Positions 53,796 to 61,347 of a stretch of 64,000 nucleotides of DNA are shown in pieces. A program made the position numbers and the translations under genes. Source of the DNA: Byssovorax sp. (GTDB taxonomy: Bacteria > Myxococcota_A > Polyangia > Polyangiales > Polyangiaceae); contig JANYGI010000023.1 in assembly GCA_025362495.1 (NCBI GenBank), positions 1-64,000 on the forward strand, given 5' to 3'. How positions within the stretch are numbered: position 1 is the stretch's first letter; the number at the start of each line of letters is the position of its first letter. The notes beneath the pieces are model-generated. The model was not told the origin of the DNA and ran no database searches. It saw nothing but the letters and a program-made list of their open reading frames with translations.

Positions 53796-54317
53796 ATGCA
53801 TCTCCGGTCCTCGCTCCTCCCCGCCCGCGCCCTGGTCCTTCTTGCGCTCCCGCTGCTCGGCTGTGGCGAGAAGCCCGCGCCGGCTCCCGCGGCCTCGGCT
53901 GCGGTGAGCGCGGCGTCGCCGCCTCCTCCGGTGGCGCCGACGGCGAGCGCGGCCGAGCCGGCGCCCATGGTCTCGGCCCTCCCCGCGCGCGAGATCGCCG
54001 GCGCGGCGCAGATCCTCGTGGCCTATTCGGGCGCGGAGCTGGCGTCGAAGACGGTGACGCGGACCAAGGACGCCGCGAAGAAGCGCGCGGCCGAGGCCCT
54101 CGCGAAGATCACCAAGGACAAGATGCCTTTCGAGGAGGCCGCGAAGAAGTACTCCGACGATCCGGGGTCGAAGGATCTCGGCGGCGCCATTGGCAATTTC
54201 GAGAAGAACGCGATGCCCGAGGCCTTCTCGAAGGCCACGTTCGCGATGAAGGTTGGCGACATCTCCGAGGTCGTGGAGACGCCGCGCGGATTTCACATCA
54301 TCAAGCGCACGAAGTAG
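53796..54317 (+). CDS. parvulin-type peptidyl-prolyl isomerase lipoprotein
   Basis: 173 residues from ATG 53796. Lipoprotein signal ALVLLALPLLGCGEK, an Ala/Pro-rich linker, then a PpiC-type rotamase domain (about 80-173) with AQILVAYSGAE, MPFEEAAKKYSDDPGSKD, LGGAIGNFEKNAMPEAF and VVETPRGFHIIKR. The first catalytic His of parvulins (RHIL) is replaced (AQIL), while the final His (GFHII) is present; activity may be altered. It should assist folding of outer-membrane or secreted proteins. Confidence 0.85.
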   Translation: MHLRSSLLPARALVLLALPLLGCGEKPAPAPAASAAVSAASPPPPVAPTASAAEPAPMVSALPAREIAGAAQILVAYSGAELASKTVTRTKDAAKKRAAEALAKITKDKMPFEEAAKKYSDDPGSKDLGGAIGNFEKNAMPEAFSKATFAMKVGDISEVVETPRGFHIIKRTK

Positions 54318-54423
54318 CGATCACCGGGCGCCGGAGAGGGCCTCTTGCCTGCCATGGAGAATCCATGCGAGAGGCGCGGAGGCCCACGCCACGTCCGATT
54401 GGATCCAGCAGCCCCGGCGCGGA

Positions 54424-54861
54424 TTACAGCTTCGAGGTGCTCGGGAAGTCGATGTCGATCGTCAGGTCGGAGGCCGGGACGATGGCGATATCGTGGAGTG
54501 GAAGCGAGGTCGACATGGCGGTGGACCGCGTGTCGATGAGGGTGGCCAGTGCCTCGTAATTGCCCGGCGGGAGGGGGACCCGAAGGGAGAAGTCGGTGCA
54601 CGGCGCGCTCACCGTCGTCACCGGGCGATTGGCGCGATCGGTGATGACGAGCTCGATGTCGTCGGCGCCGAACTGCGAGCAGGCAGGCGGGCTGTGGCTG
54701 CCGGCGACCGTCCAGGAGACTGTCACCGTGCCAGTCTGCGCGGCGGGCACGGGCGTCCCACCCGGCGGGGGTAGCGGCTCTGTCGACACGTAGCACCCGG
54801 GCAGCCCCGCGACGGCGAGGACGCACCCTGCGAGTCCAGCAAACAGCTTGAATGAGCTCAT
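54424..54861 (-). CDS. secreted beta-sandwich lipoprotein
   Basis: 145 residues from ATG 54861 with a GAGGAAAG sequence about 10-17 bases upstream. Lipoprotein signal ends AVAGLPGCYVS. The mature part is beta-rich with TVTVSWTVAGSHSPPACSQF and FSLRVPLPPGNYEALATLID, resembling carboxypeptidase-regulatory-like or Ig-like domains. Cysteine pair likely disulfide-bonded. Function unknown. Confidence 0.7.
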   Translation of the reverse strand: MSSFKLFAGLAGCVLAVAGLPGCYVSTEPLPPPGGTPVPAAQTGTVTVSWTVAGSHSPPACSQFGADDIELVITDRANRPVTTVSAPCTDFSLRVPLPPGNYEALATLIDTRSTAMSTSLPLHDIAIVPASDLTIDIDFPSTSKL

Positions 54862-54979
54862 GCGTCCCACTTTCCTCGGCGCGTCGCGCGCAGCCACGCT
54901 GGAGCGCGCGCGCACACCTCAGCGCGGACCAGCAACGGAGGTGCCAGCGCGCAGGTCGCAGGAAGAGATCACTCCCGCT

Positions 54980-55237
54980 CTAGAGCTGCTCCTCCGGAGC
55001 GTGAATGTGCCAGCCCGCTTCCTCGTCGGTCTGGATGAAGACGATGCGCCCGCCCCGCTCGAGCTCGTCACAGAGCTCCTCTGCTTCGAGCAGGGAGACA
55101 TCGAATCGGTCGCACAGGGCGTCACGGAAGAGCGTCTTTCCAGACAGGTAGTCGGCGTCGGTGATGGGGCCGAACGCGATCCAGAGGGCGCGGGCGGCGC
55201 GGGACGGGCCAAGGACGAGGTCGTCTTCTTCGAGCAC
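54980..55237 (-). CDS. small acidic cytoplasmic protein (85 aa)
   Basis: 85 residues from GTG 55237, for which AAAGGGGGA lies about 5-13 bases upstream; the longer open frame upstream is not coding because it is antisense to the sulfatase gene. The sequence is acidic and helical (ADYLSGKTLFRDALCDRF, LLEAEELCDELERGGRIVFI). No known family. Leftward, divergent from the sulfatase-fold gene at 55314. Confidence 0.6.
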   Translation of the reverse strand: MLEEDDLVLGPSRAARALWIAFGPITDADYLSGKTLFRDALCDRFDVSLLEAEELCDELERGGRIVFIQTDEEAGWHIHAPEEQL

Positions 55238-55313
55238 GGGTTCCCCCTTTCTGGCTCTTCGTGGCGCACAGGGGCGCCCTTCGGTAGCCCCGGCGGCGCT
55301 ATAAGAGCGCGCG

Positions 55314-57296
55314 ATGCTCGCTCCTCGCGTCGATCCACCCCGGGAAGAATCGCCCGGTACGTCGGCGGCGCTGGGCACGTTCGCCGGCTTCGCGCTGCTG
55401 GCGCTGACGTCGGTCGTTTGCATCGCGATCGGCGTGCCGCGGGCGCCGGGCGGCCCCGGCCTCCGCGCCGCGCACGACGCGTTCGAGATCGCCTGCACGC
55501 TCGGCCTCGGGGCGCTCTCGGCGCTGGCGATCGGGGCGTGGGTGCGCGTCGTCGCGACGCCGTGGTGGGCGAGCGCGACGGTGTTCTCCGCGGCGTGCGC
55601 GCCGTTCCAGTTCGCGATGCTCGGCAACGACTTCGAGCGGCAAGCGTCGGTGGCCCTCGATGGCCGGCTCGCGACGGCGATCTTCGCGGGGTTGATGATC
55701 CTGGCCGCGGCCTCGGTGCCCGCGGCGCACGTGGTGGGCACGTGGTTCTCGCGCTGGAAATGGCTGCGCTGGCTGCCGATCGTCGTCGCGGTCGCGGCGA
55801 TGGTGGCCAATCATTTCGTGCTCGCCGACGACTACTTCGGCAGCCACGGCGCGGTGGCGTGGGCCGCGGCGACGCTCGCCGGCGCGGCGATTTCCCCGCT
55901 CGCGGCGCGCGCTGCGCGAGCGACGTGGGCGCGCCGCGGCGGGCGCGTCGCGGCGCTCGCGCTCGCGCTGTGGGCCGCGATCGGCGTCGTGGTTCCGCCG
56001 CCGAACCAGGTGCGCGCGCAGCTCTTCCGCGATCCGTGCACGCTCGCCTGGGCGCAGGCCACGGCGCTGTGGCGCACGCCTTCGCTGCACGCGACCGCGA
56101 TCGCGCCGACGTCGCCGTGGCTCGGCGATCGCAGCGCTTTTGCGCCGATCGCCCCGACGAAGACCCGCCTCGTTTCGTCGAGCCCCGTCGTGGTGCTGTT
56201 GACGGTCGACGCCATGCGCGCCGACGCCATCGCCGATCCCGCGAACGACGCGGCCTTCCCGATGTTCACGGCGATGAAGCGCCAGGGCGTGTTCTTCACG
56301 CGGGCGAGCTCGCCGGGCAGCCAGACGGCGGTGTCGCTCTCGTCGACGTTCGCGAGCCGCGCGTTCTCGGAGATGTACTGGTCGATGCACGGCAAGGGCG
56401 AGACGCGCTTCGCCTACCCGGCCGACGAGCCGATGGATCGCTTCCCCGCGCTGCTCACCGCGCACGGCGTGAAGACGATGACCGCGGTGAGCATCAACTT
56501 CCTCGCCGACGATTTCGGCGTGGTGCGCGGCTTCGGCGAGCAGAAGATCGTCACCGATGGGCGGCGTCACGCCGTCGGCCGCGTCGTCGTCGATCCGCTG
56601 ATCGCGCGGCTGCGGAGCGCCGGCGCCGAGCCGCTGTTCCTCTACGCGCACCTGACCGAGCCGCACGCGCCCTACGATCGCGGCAAGAAAGAGGGCACCG
56701 AGCGCGAGCGCTACCTGTCGGAGATCGCCGTGGCCGACGCGCAGGTGGCCCGCGTGTGGACCGCGCTGCACCAGCGCTTCCCCGATCGCGGCGTGCTGAT
56801 CGTGTCGGCCGATCACGGCGAGGCCTTCGGCGAGCACGCGACGTTCCAGCACACGAAGACGCTGTACGACGAGCTCACGCGCGTGCCGCTGCTGGTGCGC
56901 GGGCCGGGCCTGACGGCGCGGGCGATCGATGAGCGCGTCGGGCTCATCGATCTCGGGCCGACGATCCTCGATCTGTTCGGCGTCGATACGCCCGCCGCGT
57001 TCGAGGGACAGAGCCTGGTTCCGCTGCTCGAAGGGCGGACGGTCTCGCTCGAGCGTCCGCTCGTGATCGAGGGGCGTCTGCGACGGGCGATGTACGTGGA
57101 AGGCGATCTCAAGGTGATCGAGGACGATCGGCGAAAGACGGTCGAGGTCTACGATCTGGCCCGCGATCCCGGCGAGCTGCAGAACCTCTGGGACCGCGAG
57201 CCCGCGCGCTCGGACGCGGCCGTCGCGGCGCTCCGGGCGTTCTTCACGGCCCACAAGGCGAAGCGAGCAGGATATCGGCCGGTGTACAAGCCGTAG
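55314..57296 (+). CDS. sulfatase-fold membrane enzyme (LtaS-like)
   Basis: 660 residues. The N-terminal about 240 residues have six to seven hydrophobic segments; the rest is an alkaline-phosphatase/sulfatase-fold domain with VVVLLTVDAMRADAIAD (metal Asp), FFTRASSPGSQTAVSLSS at the nucleophile position, LYAHLTEPHAPYD and VLIVSADHGEAFGEH (metal Asp/His). The formylglycine motif C/S-x-P-x-R of arylsulfatases is not seen; the segment has Ser/Thr, as in phosphoglycerol-transferase-like (LtaS-type) enzymes. It may act on lipid head groups or polysaccharide at the membrane. Followed 23 bases later by a small membrane-protein gene. Confidence 0.8.
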   Translation: MLAPRVDPPREESPGTSAALGTFAGFALLALTSVVCIAIGVPRAPGGPGLRAAHDAFEIACTLGLGALSALAIGAWVRVVATPWWASATVFSAACAPFQFAMLGNDFERQASVALDGRLATAIFAGLMILAAASVPAAHVVGTWFSRWKWLRWLPIVVAVAAMVANHFVLADDYFGSHGAVAWAAATLAGAAISPLAARAARATWARRGGRVAALALALWAAIGVVVPPPNQVRAQLFRDPCTLAWAQATALWRTPSLHATAIAPTSPWLGDRSAFAPIAPTKTRLVSSSPVVVLLTVDAMRADAIADPANDAAFPMFTAMKRQGVFFTRASSPGSQTAVSLSSTFASRAFSEMYWSMHGKGETRFAYPADEPMDRFPALLTAHGVKTMTAVSINFLADDFGVVRGFGEQKIVTDGRRHAVGRVVVDPLIARLRSAGAEPLFLYAHLTEPHAPYDRGKKEGTERERYLSEIAVADAQVARVWTALHQRFPDRGVLIVSADHGEAFGEHATFQHTKTLYDELTRVPLLVRGPGLTARAIDERVGLIDLGPTILDLFGVDTPAAFEGQSLVPLLEGRTVSLERPLVIEGRLRRAMYVEGDLKVIEDDRRKTVEVYDLARDPGELQNLWDREPARSDAAVAALRAFFTAHKAKRAGYRPVYKP

Positions 57297-57319
57297 CGCG
57301 GGCGCTAAAGAGGGCGGCG

Positions 57320-57553
57320 ATGGACGAGACGTCAAAGCCGGGCGACGGGGCGAAGAGCGACGAGGCGGCTGCGCTGGCGCCGGAGGTGGCCGAGCGCGTC
57401 GACGACGAGGGCCTGCCTCTCGACCGGGCGCCGACGCTCGACGACGTGCGCGGGACCGAGGGCGGAGGGCGGATGATCGCCATCGGCTGCACGGCCCTGA
57501 TGGTGCTGGCGGTGCTGGGCTTCTGGGTGCTGCGCGCCGCGATGATGCATTGA
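57320..57553 (+). CDS. 77-aa single-pass membrane protein
   Basis: 77 residues: an acidic, Ala-rich cytoplasmic part (AAALAPEVAERVDDEG), then one transmembrane helix (MIAIGCTALMVLAVLGFWVL) near the C-terminus. AGAGGG about 6 bases before the ATG supports the start. It follows the sulfatase-fold gene by 23 bases and is probably in its operon, perhaps as a small regulatory or partner subunit. Confidence 0.65.
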   Translation: MDETSKPGDGAKSDEAAALAPEVAERVDDEGLPLDRAPTLDDVRGTEGGGRMIAIGCTALMVLAVLGFWVLRAAMMH

Positions 57554-57560
57554 GGGCGCC

Positions 57561-57598
57561 GAGGGGCCGAGTCCGCGGGGCCGTCGCGACTCGACCTC
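57561..57598. terminator. bidirectional stem-loop
   Basis: CGAGTC (57568-57573) pairs with GACTCG (57588-57593) and is flanked by GAGG/CCTC, which extends the stem with a small internal loop. It lies in the 58-base gap between convergent stops (57553, 57612). No T-run. Confidence 0.4.
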
Positions 57599-57611
57599 TC
57601 GTGATTGGCTA

Positions 57612-58718
57612 TCAGGGCGGGGCCACGACCGCGGCTATCACCGCTTTGCGGCCCCACTCGAAGCCGAGGCCCACGCCCACGCCCATCCACAGGCCTTCGA
57701 GGGCGCCTTTGCCAAGGGGGCTGTCGTAGCGAACGGGGCGCAGGATCGCGCCCGGGGTGGCCGTGAAATTCAGCCACACGGGGCCTCCGAGGTGGACCTC
57801 GGCGCCGAGGCGGCCGCCCGCGCGGGCCGACCACGTGTCGCGCTCGCCCGGCAGTCCCGGGGCGATCTGCGCGTCGCCGAGGTGGGCTGAGGCGAGGGCC
57901 GCCTCGCCGCCGAAGGAGAGGCGGAACGCGGGAGAGAGCCAGAGTCGATAGTCCGCCGAGAGGCCGAATTCGAGCCACCGGAGAGCGCCGCTGTGGGAAG
58001 GTCCGGTGATCCATCGGGCAAAGAGGGCCTCGCTGACACCGTAGTAGCGGAAGCCGACGCCGAGCGACGGCCCGGCGAGGACGGCGCCGTCCTTCGGGGC
58101 AAAGGCGATATCGGCCCCGGCGAGGAGCTGAATCGCCGGCTGAACGCGTGAGGCGAGCTCGATCTCGGCCTCGGCCTCGGCGGGGCGACGCGGCGGCAGC
58201 GGGCGGCGCGGCGCGGCGCGGACCGGCTCCATCTGATCGCGCACCATCTCCGAAGCCGCGATGGCGACGAGGCGCGCGGCGACATCGCTCGAGAGGCCGG
58301 CGGCGGCGATTTCGCGGCGGCCGACGGCGCGATCGCCGACGCGGACCTCGATGGCGATCTGGTTGATGGAAGGGCGGTCGACCCAGATGTACGCGACGTG
58401 ATCGCCGAGCGGCCCGATCGCGCCCGGGGCGAGCACCGCGCTGCCTTCGAGCTCGATCTCGAGGAGGCGCCGTAGCCGAGGCTCGGAGAGCTTCTTCAGC
58501 GCCTCGGACGAGAGCGCGAGGCGGACCTCGACGATGCGTGAGGCGGGCGCGACGAGCGGCACAGCGGCCGGCGGAGCAGTGATGGGGGGCGCGGGATCGG
58601 CCGCGAACGCGCTCGGGGCGAGCAGCATCGCCCCCAGCGCGGTGAGGCTACGGAGCAGCGCTGACGGCAGGCGCCGGGACGGCGATGACGGGAGGCGCGC
58701 CGCCCGCTCCGTCGTCAC
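57612..58718 (-). CDS. exported beta-barrel-like protein of ECF/FecR operon
   Basis: 368 residues from GTG 58718 (381 from ATG 58757). Signal peptide ALGAMLLAPSAFAAD; a periplasmic part with VEVRLALSSEALKKLSEP, then a C-terminal half of alternating strands (e.g. GPSLGVGFRYYGVSEALFAR, LEFGLSADYRLWL, FGGEAALASAHLG) ending in an aromatic (GLGFEW near the end), which looks like an outer-membrane barrel. It overlaps the upstream FecR-like gene by 71 bases (or 110), so the three genes 60725-57612 form one leftward operon. Probably an envelope protein whose state the sigma/FecR pair monitors. Confidence 0.65.
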   Translation of the reverse strand: MTTERAARLPSSPSRRLPSALLRSLTALGAMLLAPSAFAADPAPPITAPPAAVPLVAPASRIVEVRLALSSEALKKLSEPRLRRLLEIELEGSAVLAPGAIGPLGDHVAYIWVDRPSINQIAIEVRVGDRAVGRREIAAAGLSSDVAARLVAIAASEMVRDQMEPVRAAPRRPLPPRRPAEAEAEIELASRVQPAIQLLAGADIAFAPKDGAVLAGPSLGVGFRYYGVSEALFARWITGPSHSGALRWLEFGLSADYRLWLSPAFRLSFGGEAALASAHLGDAQIAPGLPGERDTWSARAGGRLGAEVHLGGPVWLNFTATPGAILRPVRYDSPLGKGALEGLWMGVGVGLGFEWGRKAVIAAVVAPP

Positions 58719-59916
58719 TCGCGAGCGCGAGCTCGACCTCGTCCTTGCACCGACCATCAGGGTACTTGGCTACATACTCGTTAGCCTGTCGGATCGCCTC
58801 ATCCTTGTGGCCGGTGCGGAGCTCGTCCTTGATCCGGCGGCAAAGGGCGGCCTCCGCGAAGGGTCCGTTGAGGTTCTTCGCGCGATCGAGGTAGTTGCGC
58901 GCCTCGTCGGCTTTACCACCAGCCTGGAGCATTCCAGCGAGCGAGTAGGCCGCTATCTGGGCGTTCGCGTCGTCCGGGAAACGATCGACGACGGTGCGCA
59001 GCGCGCTCATGCCGGCGCCGGAATCGCCGCCTTTGCTGCGAGCGAGCGAGCTTATCGCCATGAGCTCGTTGGCGCTGTGAGCGCCGGTGATCGCGCCGAG
59101 GATGCCGCCCGGCTCCTGGCGAAGCAGCGCGAGCGCGCCTTCGAAGTCGTTGGCTTCGTAGCGAGCGAACCAGCCCGAGCCGGCGACGGGGAGCGATTTG
59201 ATCGGGTGCGCCGCGATCGGTCGGCCCACGTACGCGACGCGAGGCCCATGGATCACCGGCGGCGCGGTGGGCGACGCCACGGCGACCGCCGCGTGGAGCG
59301 GGACGTGATCAGCGCGGCCGTTGCGCCCGAGCTTCTTTTCTGCTCCTGCGGGTGGTGTGATGCTGACGGAGCCGTCGCTCACGCTCACGTCGAGATCGTC
59401 CTGGTTGCGCGTGACGTTGACGACGCTGCCCGCCTGCGTGTTGAGCCGCGCTTCGCCGGCGACGATGATCAGGCCGGCGCCGACCTGCGTGCCCACCGTG
59501 TCGACCGACGCCGCGCCTTGCAGAAGCTTGAGCGTGAGGTCGCCGCCGGCGTGCTCGATCTCGACGGTGGCGCCGGGCTGAAGCATGAGCTGGCCCCCGC
59601 CAGGGAGGGCGAAGCTGCGGCCTTCGCTACCCGCCGCGAGGACGTCGACCGTCGTGCGCTCCGTCGCTTGCACCGGGGCGATCTCCGCCGCGAGGACCGG
59701 GGCGCGGAGCGCCGCTTTGCCGACGAAGACACCGCCGGCGAACGCGGAGAACGCCGCCGCGATCGCCAGGTACGCGAGCACCGGCCGGCGGCTCGCCGCG
59801 GGGGCGACGCCGGGCAGATCGGCGTCCACGCGCGCCCAGACGCGATCGAGGCGCGCCTCGTCGGCGTGATCGCGCAGGTCGGCGATCGAGATGCGGGGAA
59901 CGGAGCGGCGGCTCAT
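58648..59916 (-). CDS. FecR-domain membrane regulator with TPR tail
   Basis: 422 residues from ATG 59916. The cytoplasmic N-terminus (RISIADLRDHADEARLDRVW) is followed by a transmembrane segment (VLAYLAIAAAFSAFAGGVF), a FecR domain (about 100-210: ALPGGGQLMLQPGATVEIEH, DLDVSVSDGSVSI) and a TPR-like C-terminal region (ALLRQEPGGILGAITGAHSA, AAYSLAGMLQAGGKADEAR). FecR proteins transmit an outer-membrane signal to an ECF sigma factor. The start overlaps the sigma gene stop (ATGA), so translation is coupled. Confidence 0.88.
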   Translation of the reverse strand: MSRRSVPRISIADLRDHADEARLDRVWARVDADLPGVAPAASRRPVLAYLAIAAAFSAFAGGVFVGKAALRAPVLAAEIAPVQATERTTVDVLAAGSEGRSFALPGGGQLMLQPGATVEIEHAGGDLTLKLLQGAASVDTVGTQVGAGLIIVAGEARLNTQAGSVVNVTRNQDDLDVSVSDGSVSITPPAGAEKKLGRNGRADHVPLHAAVAVASPTAPPVIHGPRVAYVGRPIAAHPIKSLPVAGSGWFARYEANDFEGALALLRQEPGGILGAITGAHSANELMAISSLARSKGGDSGAGMSALRTVVDRFPDDANAQIAAYSLAGMLQAGGKADEARNYLDRAKNLNGPFAEAALCRRIKDELRTGHKDEAIRQANEYVAKYPDGRCKDEVELALASDDGAGGAPPVIAVPAPAVSAAP

Positions 59917-60725
59917 GAACGTGCTTCCTTGGGATCGGGCGAACCGGCCGGCTCTGAAGCAGAGCCTTCGTTCGTGGGGTCGATGAAGTGGTCGTCGAGG
60001 AATTTCTGGGCGCGGCTGATGCGCCGCTTCACCGTCGCGAGAGAGCAACGCGTGAGCCGAGCGACGGTTTCGAGGTCGTGTCCCTCGACGGCGCGCAGCG
60101 TCCACGCGATCCGATCGTCGGTCGGCAGCGTGCGCAAAAGAGCGTAAATTTGAGCGATTTGCGCGCGCGTGTGGGGCGACGCGTCCGAGCTGGCGATGGC
60201 GTCGAGGTCGACCGGCTCGGCCGACTTGCCCATGCCGAGGACGCTGAGGAGCCGCTGCCGGCGCATGCGCGAGCGCACCGCATGAACGACGATCGCGCCG
60301 AGCCACGAGCGGAACGCGCCGCGATCGGTGAGGTCGTTGAGGCGCTCGAAGGCGCGGAGGAACGCGTCGTGGGCGATGTCTTCGACGTCGTGCGCGGAGC
60401 CTTCGATCCGCGCGGCGAGGTGGATCGCGAAGGCCGCGTGGCGGCGGTAGAGAAGCTCGAGGGCCTGGTTGTCGCCCTTGCAGCCGAGGGCGACGAGCTG
60501 CGCATCGGGCAGGTCGCGCAGCGGTGAGCCGAGCGGCGCGGGGCGCGCAGCGGGGCGGTGTTCCCCGGAGATCGCCGACGCTTCGGGCGGGGTGGATCGC
60601 GAGCGACCCTCGCCCACGGACAGGCCAGGCACGGGCGTCGACGAGGCGTCGAGCGCCGGCTCGGCCGCTCCCGGAACGCTCTCGACCAGGCGCAACCGCC
60701 CTCGATTTGATCGCGATGCCATCAT
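59913..60725 (-). CDS. ECF-family RNA polymerase sigma factor
   Basis: 270 residues from ATG 60725 (second Met next to it). After a 75-residue Ser/Pro-rich N-terminal extension, sigma2 is clear (QLVALGCKGDNQALELLYRR, DIAHDAFLRAFERLNDLTDRG: the sigma2 signature is DAFLRAFERL) and sigma4 is at 215-245 (IAWTLRAVEGHDLETVARLT with SLATVKRRISRAQ). First gene of the ECF/FecR/barrel operon, with the FecR gene overlapping by four bases. It should respond to signals relayed by the FecR protein. Confidence 0.93.
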   Translation of the reverse strand: MMASRSNRGRLRLVESVPGAAEPALDASSTPVPGLSVGEGRSRSTPPEASAISGEHRPAARPAPLGSPLRDLPDAQLVALGCKGDNQALELLYRRHAAFAIHLAARIEGSAHDVEDIAHDAFLRAFERLNDLTDRGAFRSWLGAIVVHAVRSRMRRQRLLSVLGMGKSAEPVDLDAIASSDASPHTRAQIAQIYALLRTLPTDDRIAWTLRAVEGHDLETVARLTRCSLATVKRRISRAQKFLDDHFIDPTNEGSASEPAGSPDPKEARS

Positions 60726-60883
60726 TCCGTCAGGCTCCCATGGATGACAGGACGCCCGGCCAGGTTTTGGCGGCTCACGTCTTCTTTTTGATCGGACCGC
60801 TGAGCCGTTCTGGTATCGCGGGGCGTCCTGGTCCCTGCCGGTGGTTCCCCACGCGGCGCAATCCCAGCTCGGAGGCACTTCCA

Positions 60884-61057
60884 ATGTCCAAGCTCCTCGT
60901 CGCGTCGCTCGCCGTTTCCGTTTCGATGTTCGTGCTCGCCTGTGGCGCCCCGCCCCCGCCCTCCGCCCCCGAGGTGCCCGGCAGCGGCGCGCTCCCGGCC
61001 GCCCCCGAGGCCCCGAAGGTCGACGCCCCGGCGCCCCCCGCGCTTCCGAAGCCCTGA
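60884..61057 (+). CDS. 57-aa Pro-rich lipoprotein
   Basis: 57 residues: signal LLVASLAVSVSMFVLACGAP with the lipobox Cys about 20, then a Pro/Ala-rich tail with no folded domain. GGAGG (60871-60875) precedes ATG 60884. Divergent from the sigma gene. A strong intrinsic terminator follows at 61100-61134, so this is a separate short transcript. Probably an outer-membrane or peptidoglycan-associated spacer lipoprotein. Confidence 0.75.
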   Translation: MSKLLVASLAVSVSMFVLACGAPPPPSAPEVPGSGALPAAPEAPKVDAPAPPALPKP

Positions 61058-61099
61058 GGTCCCAGGGGCCCACGCGGGTCCCACCTCCATCGCCCTTTC

Positions 61100-61134
61100 G
61101 CGGCGAGTCCCTCGGGGCTCGCCGCGCTTTTTTT
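61100..61134 (+). terminator. intrinsic terminator after the small lipoprotein
   Basis: GCGGCGAG (61100-61107) and CTCGCCGC (61118-61125) make an 8-bp GC-rich stem with a 10-base loop, followed by seven T's (61128-61134). This is the only textbook Rho-independent terminator in the window. Confidence 0.85.
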
Positions 61135-61232
61135 GCCTGTCGCGAAAGCGCGATCACGCCGGCAGATCAAGCATATATCCGCCAAGCGGAACCCCCTGCC
61201 GAGAGGCAACCCCGCACCACAATTCAACGGCG

Positions 61233-61302
61233 GTCCTGGGTATGGGGGGCCCCGACGAGCTTTGCTCGGCGGGGGGAAAGGGCGAGAGCCCTTTCCTGGG
61301 AC
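61233..61302 (+). ncRNA. candidate structured RNA / 5' leader (three-way junction)
   Basis: P1 GTCCTGGG (61233-61240) pairs fully with CCTGGGAC (61295-61302), with two G-U pairs. P2 pairs CCCCGACGAGC (61250-61260) with GCTCGGCGGGG (61264-61274), one mismatch, loop TTT. P3 pairs AAAGGGC (61277-61283) with GCCCTTT (61288-61294) around a GAGA tetraloop. Upstream are further small stems, including TGCC-GAGA-GGCA around 61187-61200. It lies 45 bases before the start of the Cys-rich lipoprotein gene, after a terminator. It matches no riboswitch I know. A dispersed palindromic (REP-like) element is the alternative. Confidence 0.4.
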
Positions 61303-61347
61303 GTAGTATGCTGCGCGCCCGAACCTTTGCCGTACGTGGTGCCTTCG

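Noticed and set aside
61233-61302. Known riboswitch class (GEMM, TPP, cobalamin)
   Set aside because: None of the conserved core sequences of those classes is present; only stems are seen, so it is left as an unclassified candidate.
60841-61347. N-terminal extension of the Cys-rich lipoprotein
   Set aside because: It would cross the intrinsic terminator and the hairpin cluster; the signal peptide starts at 61348.
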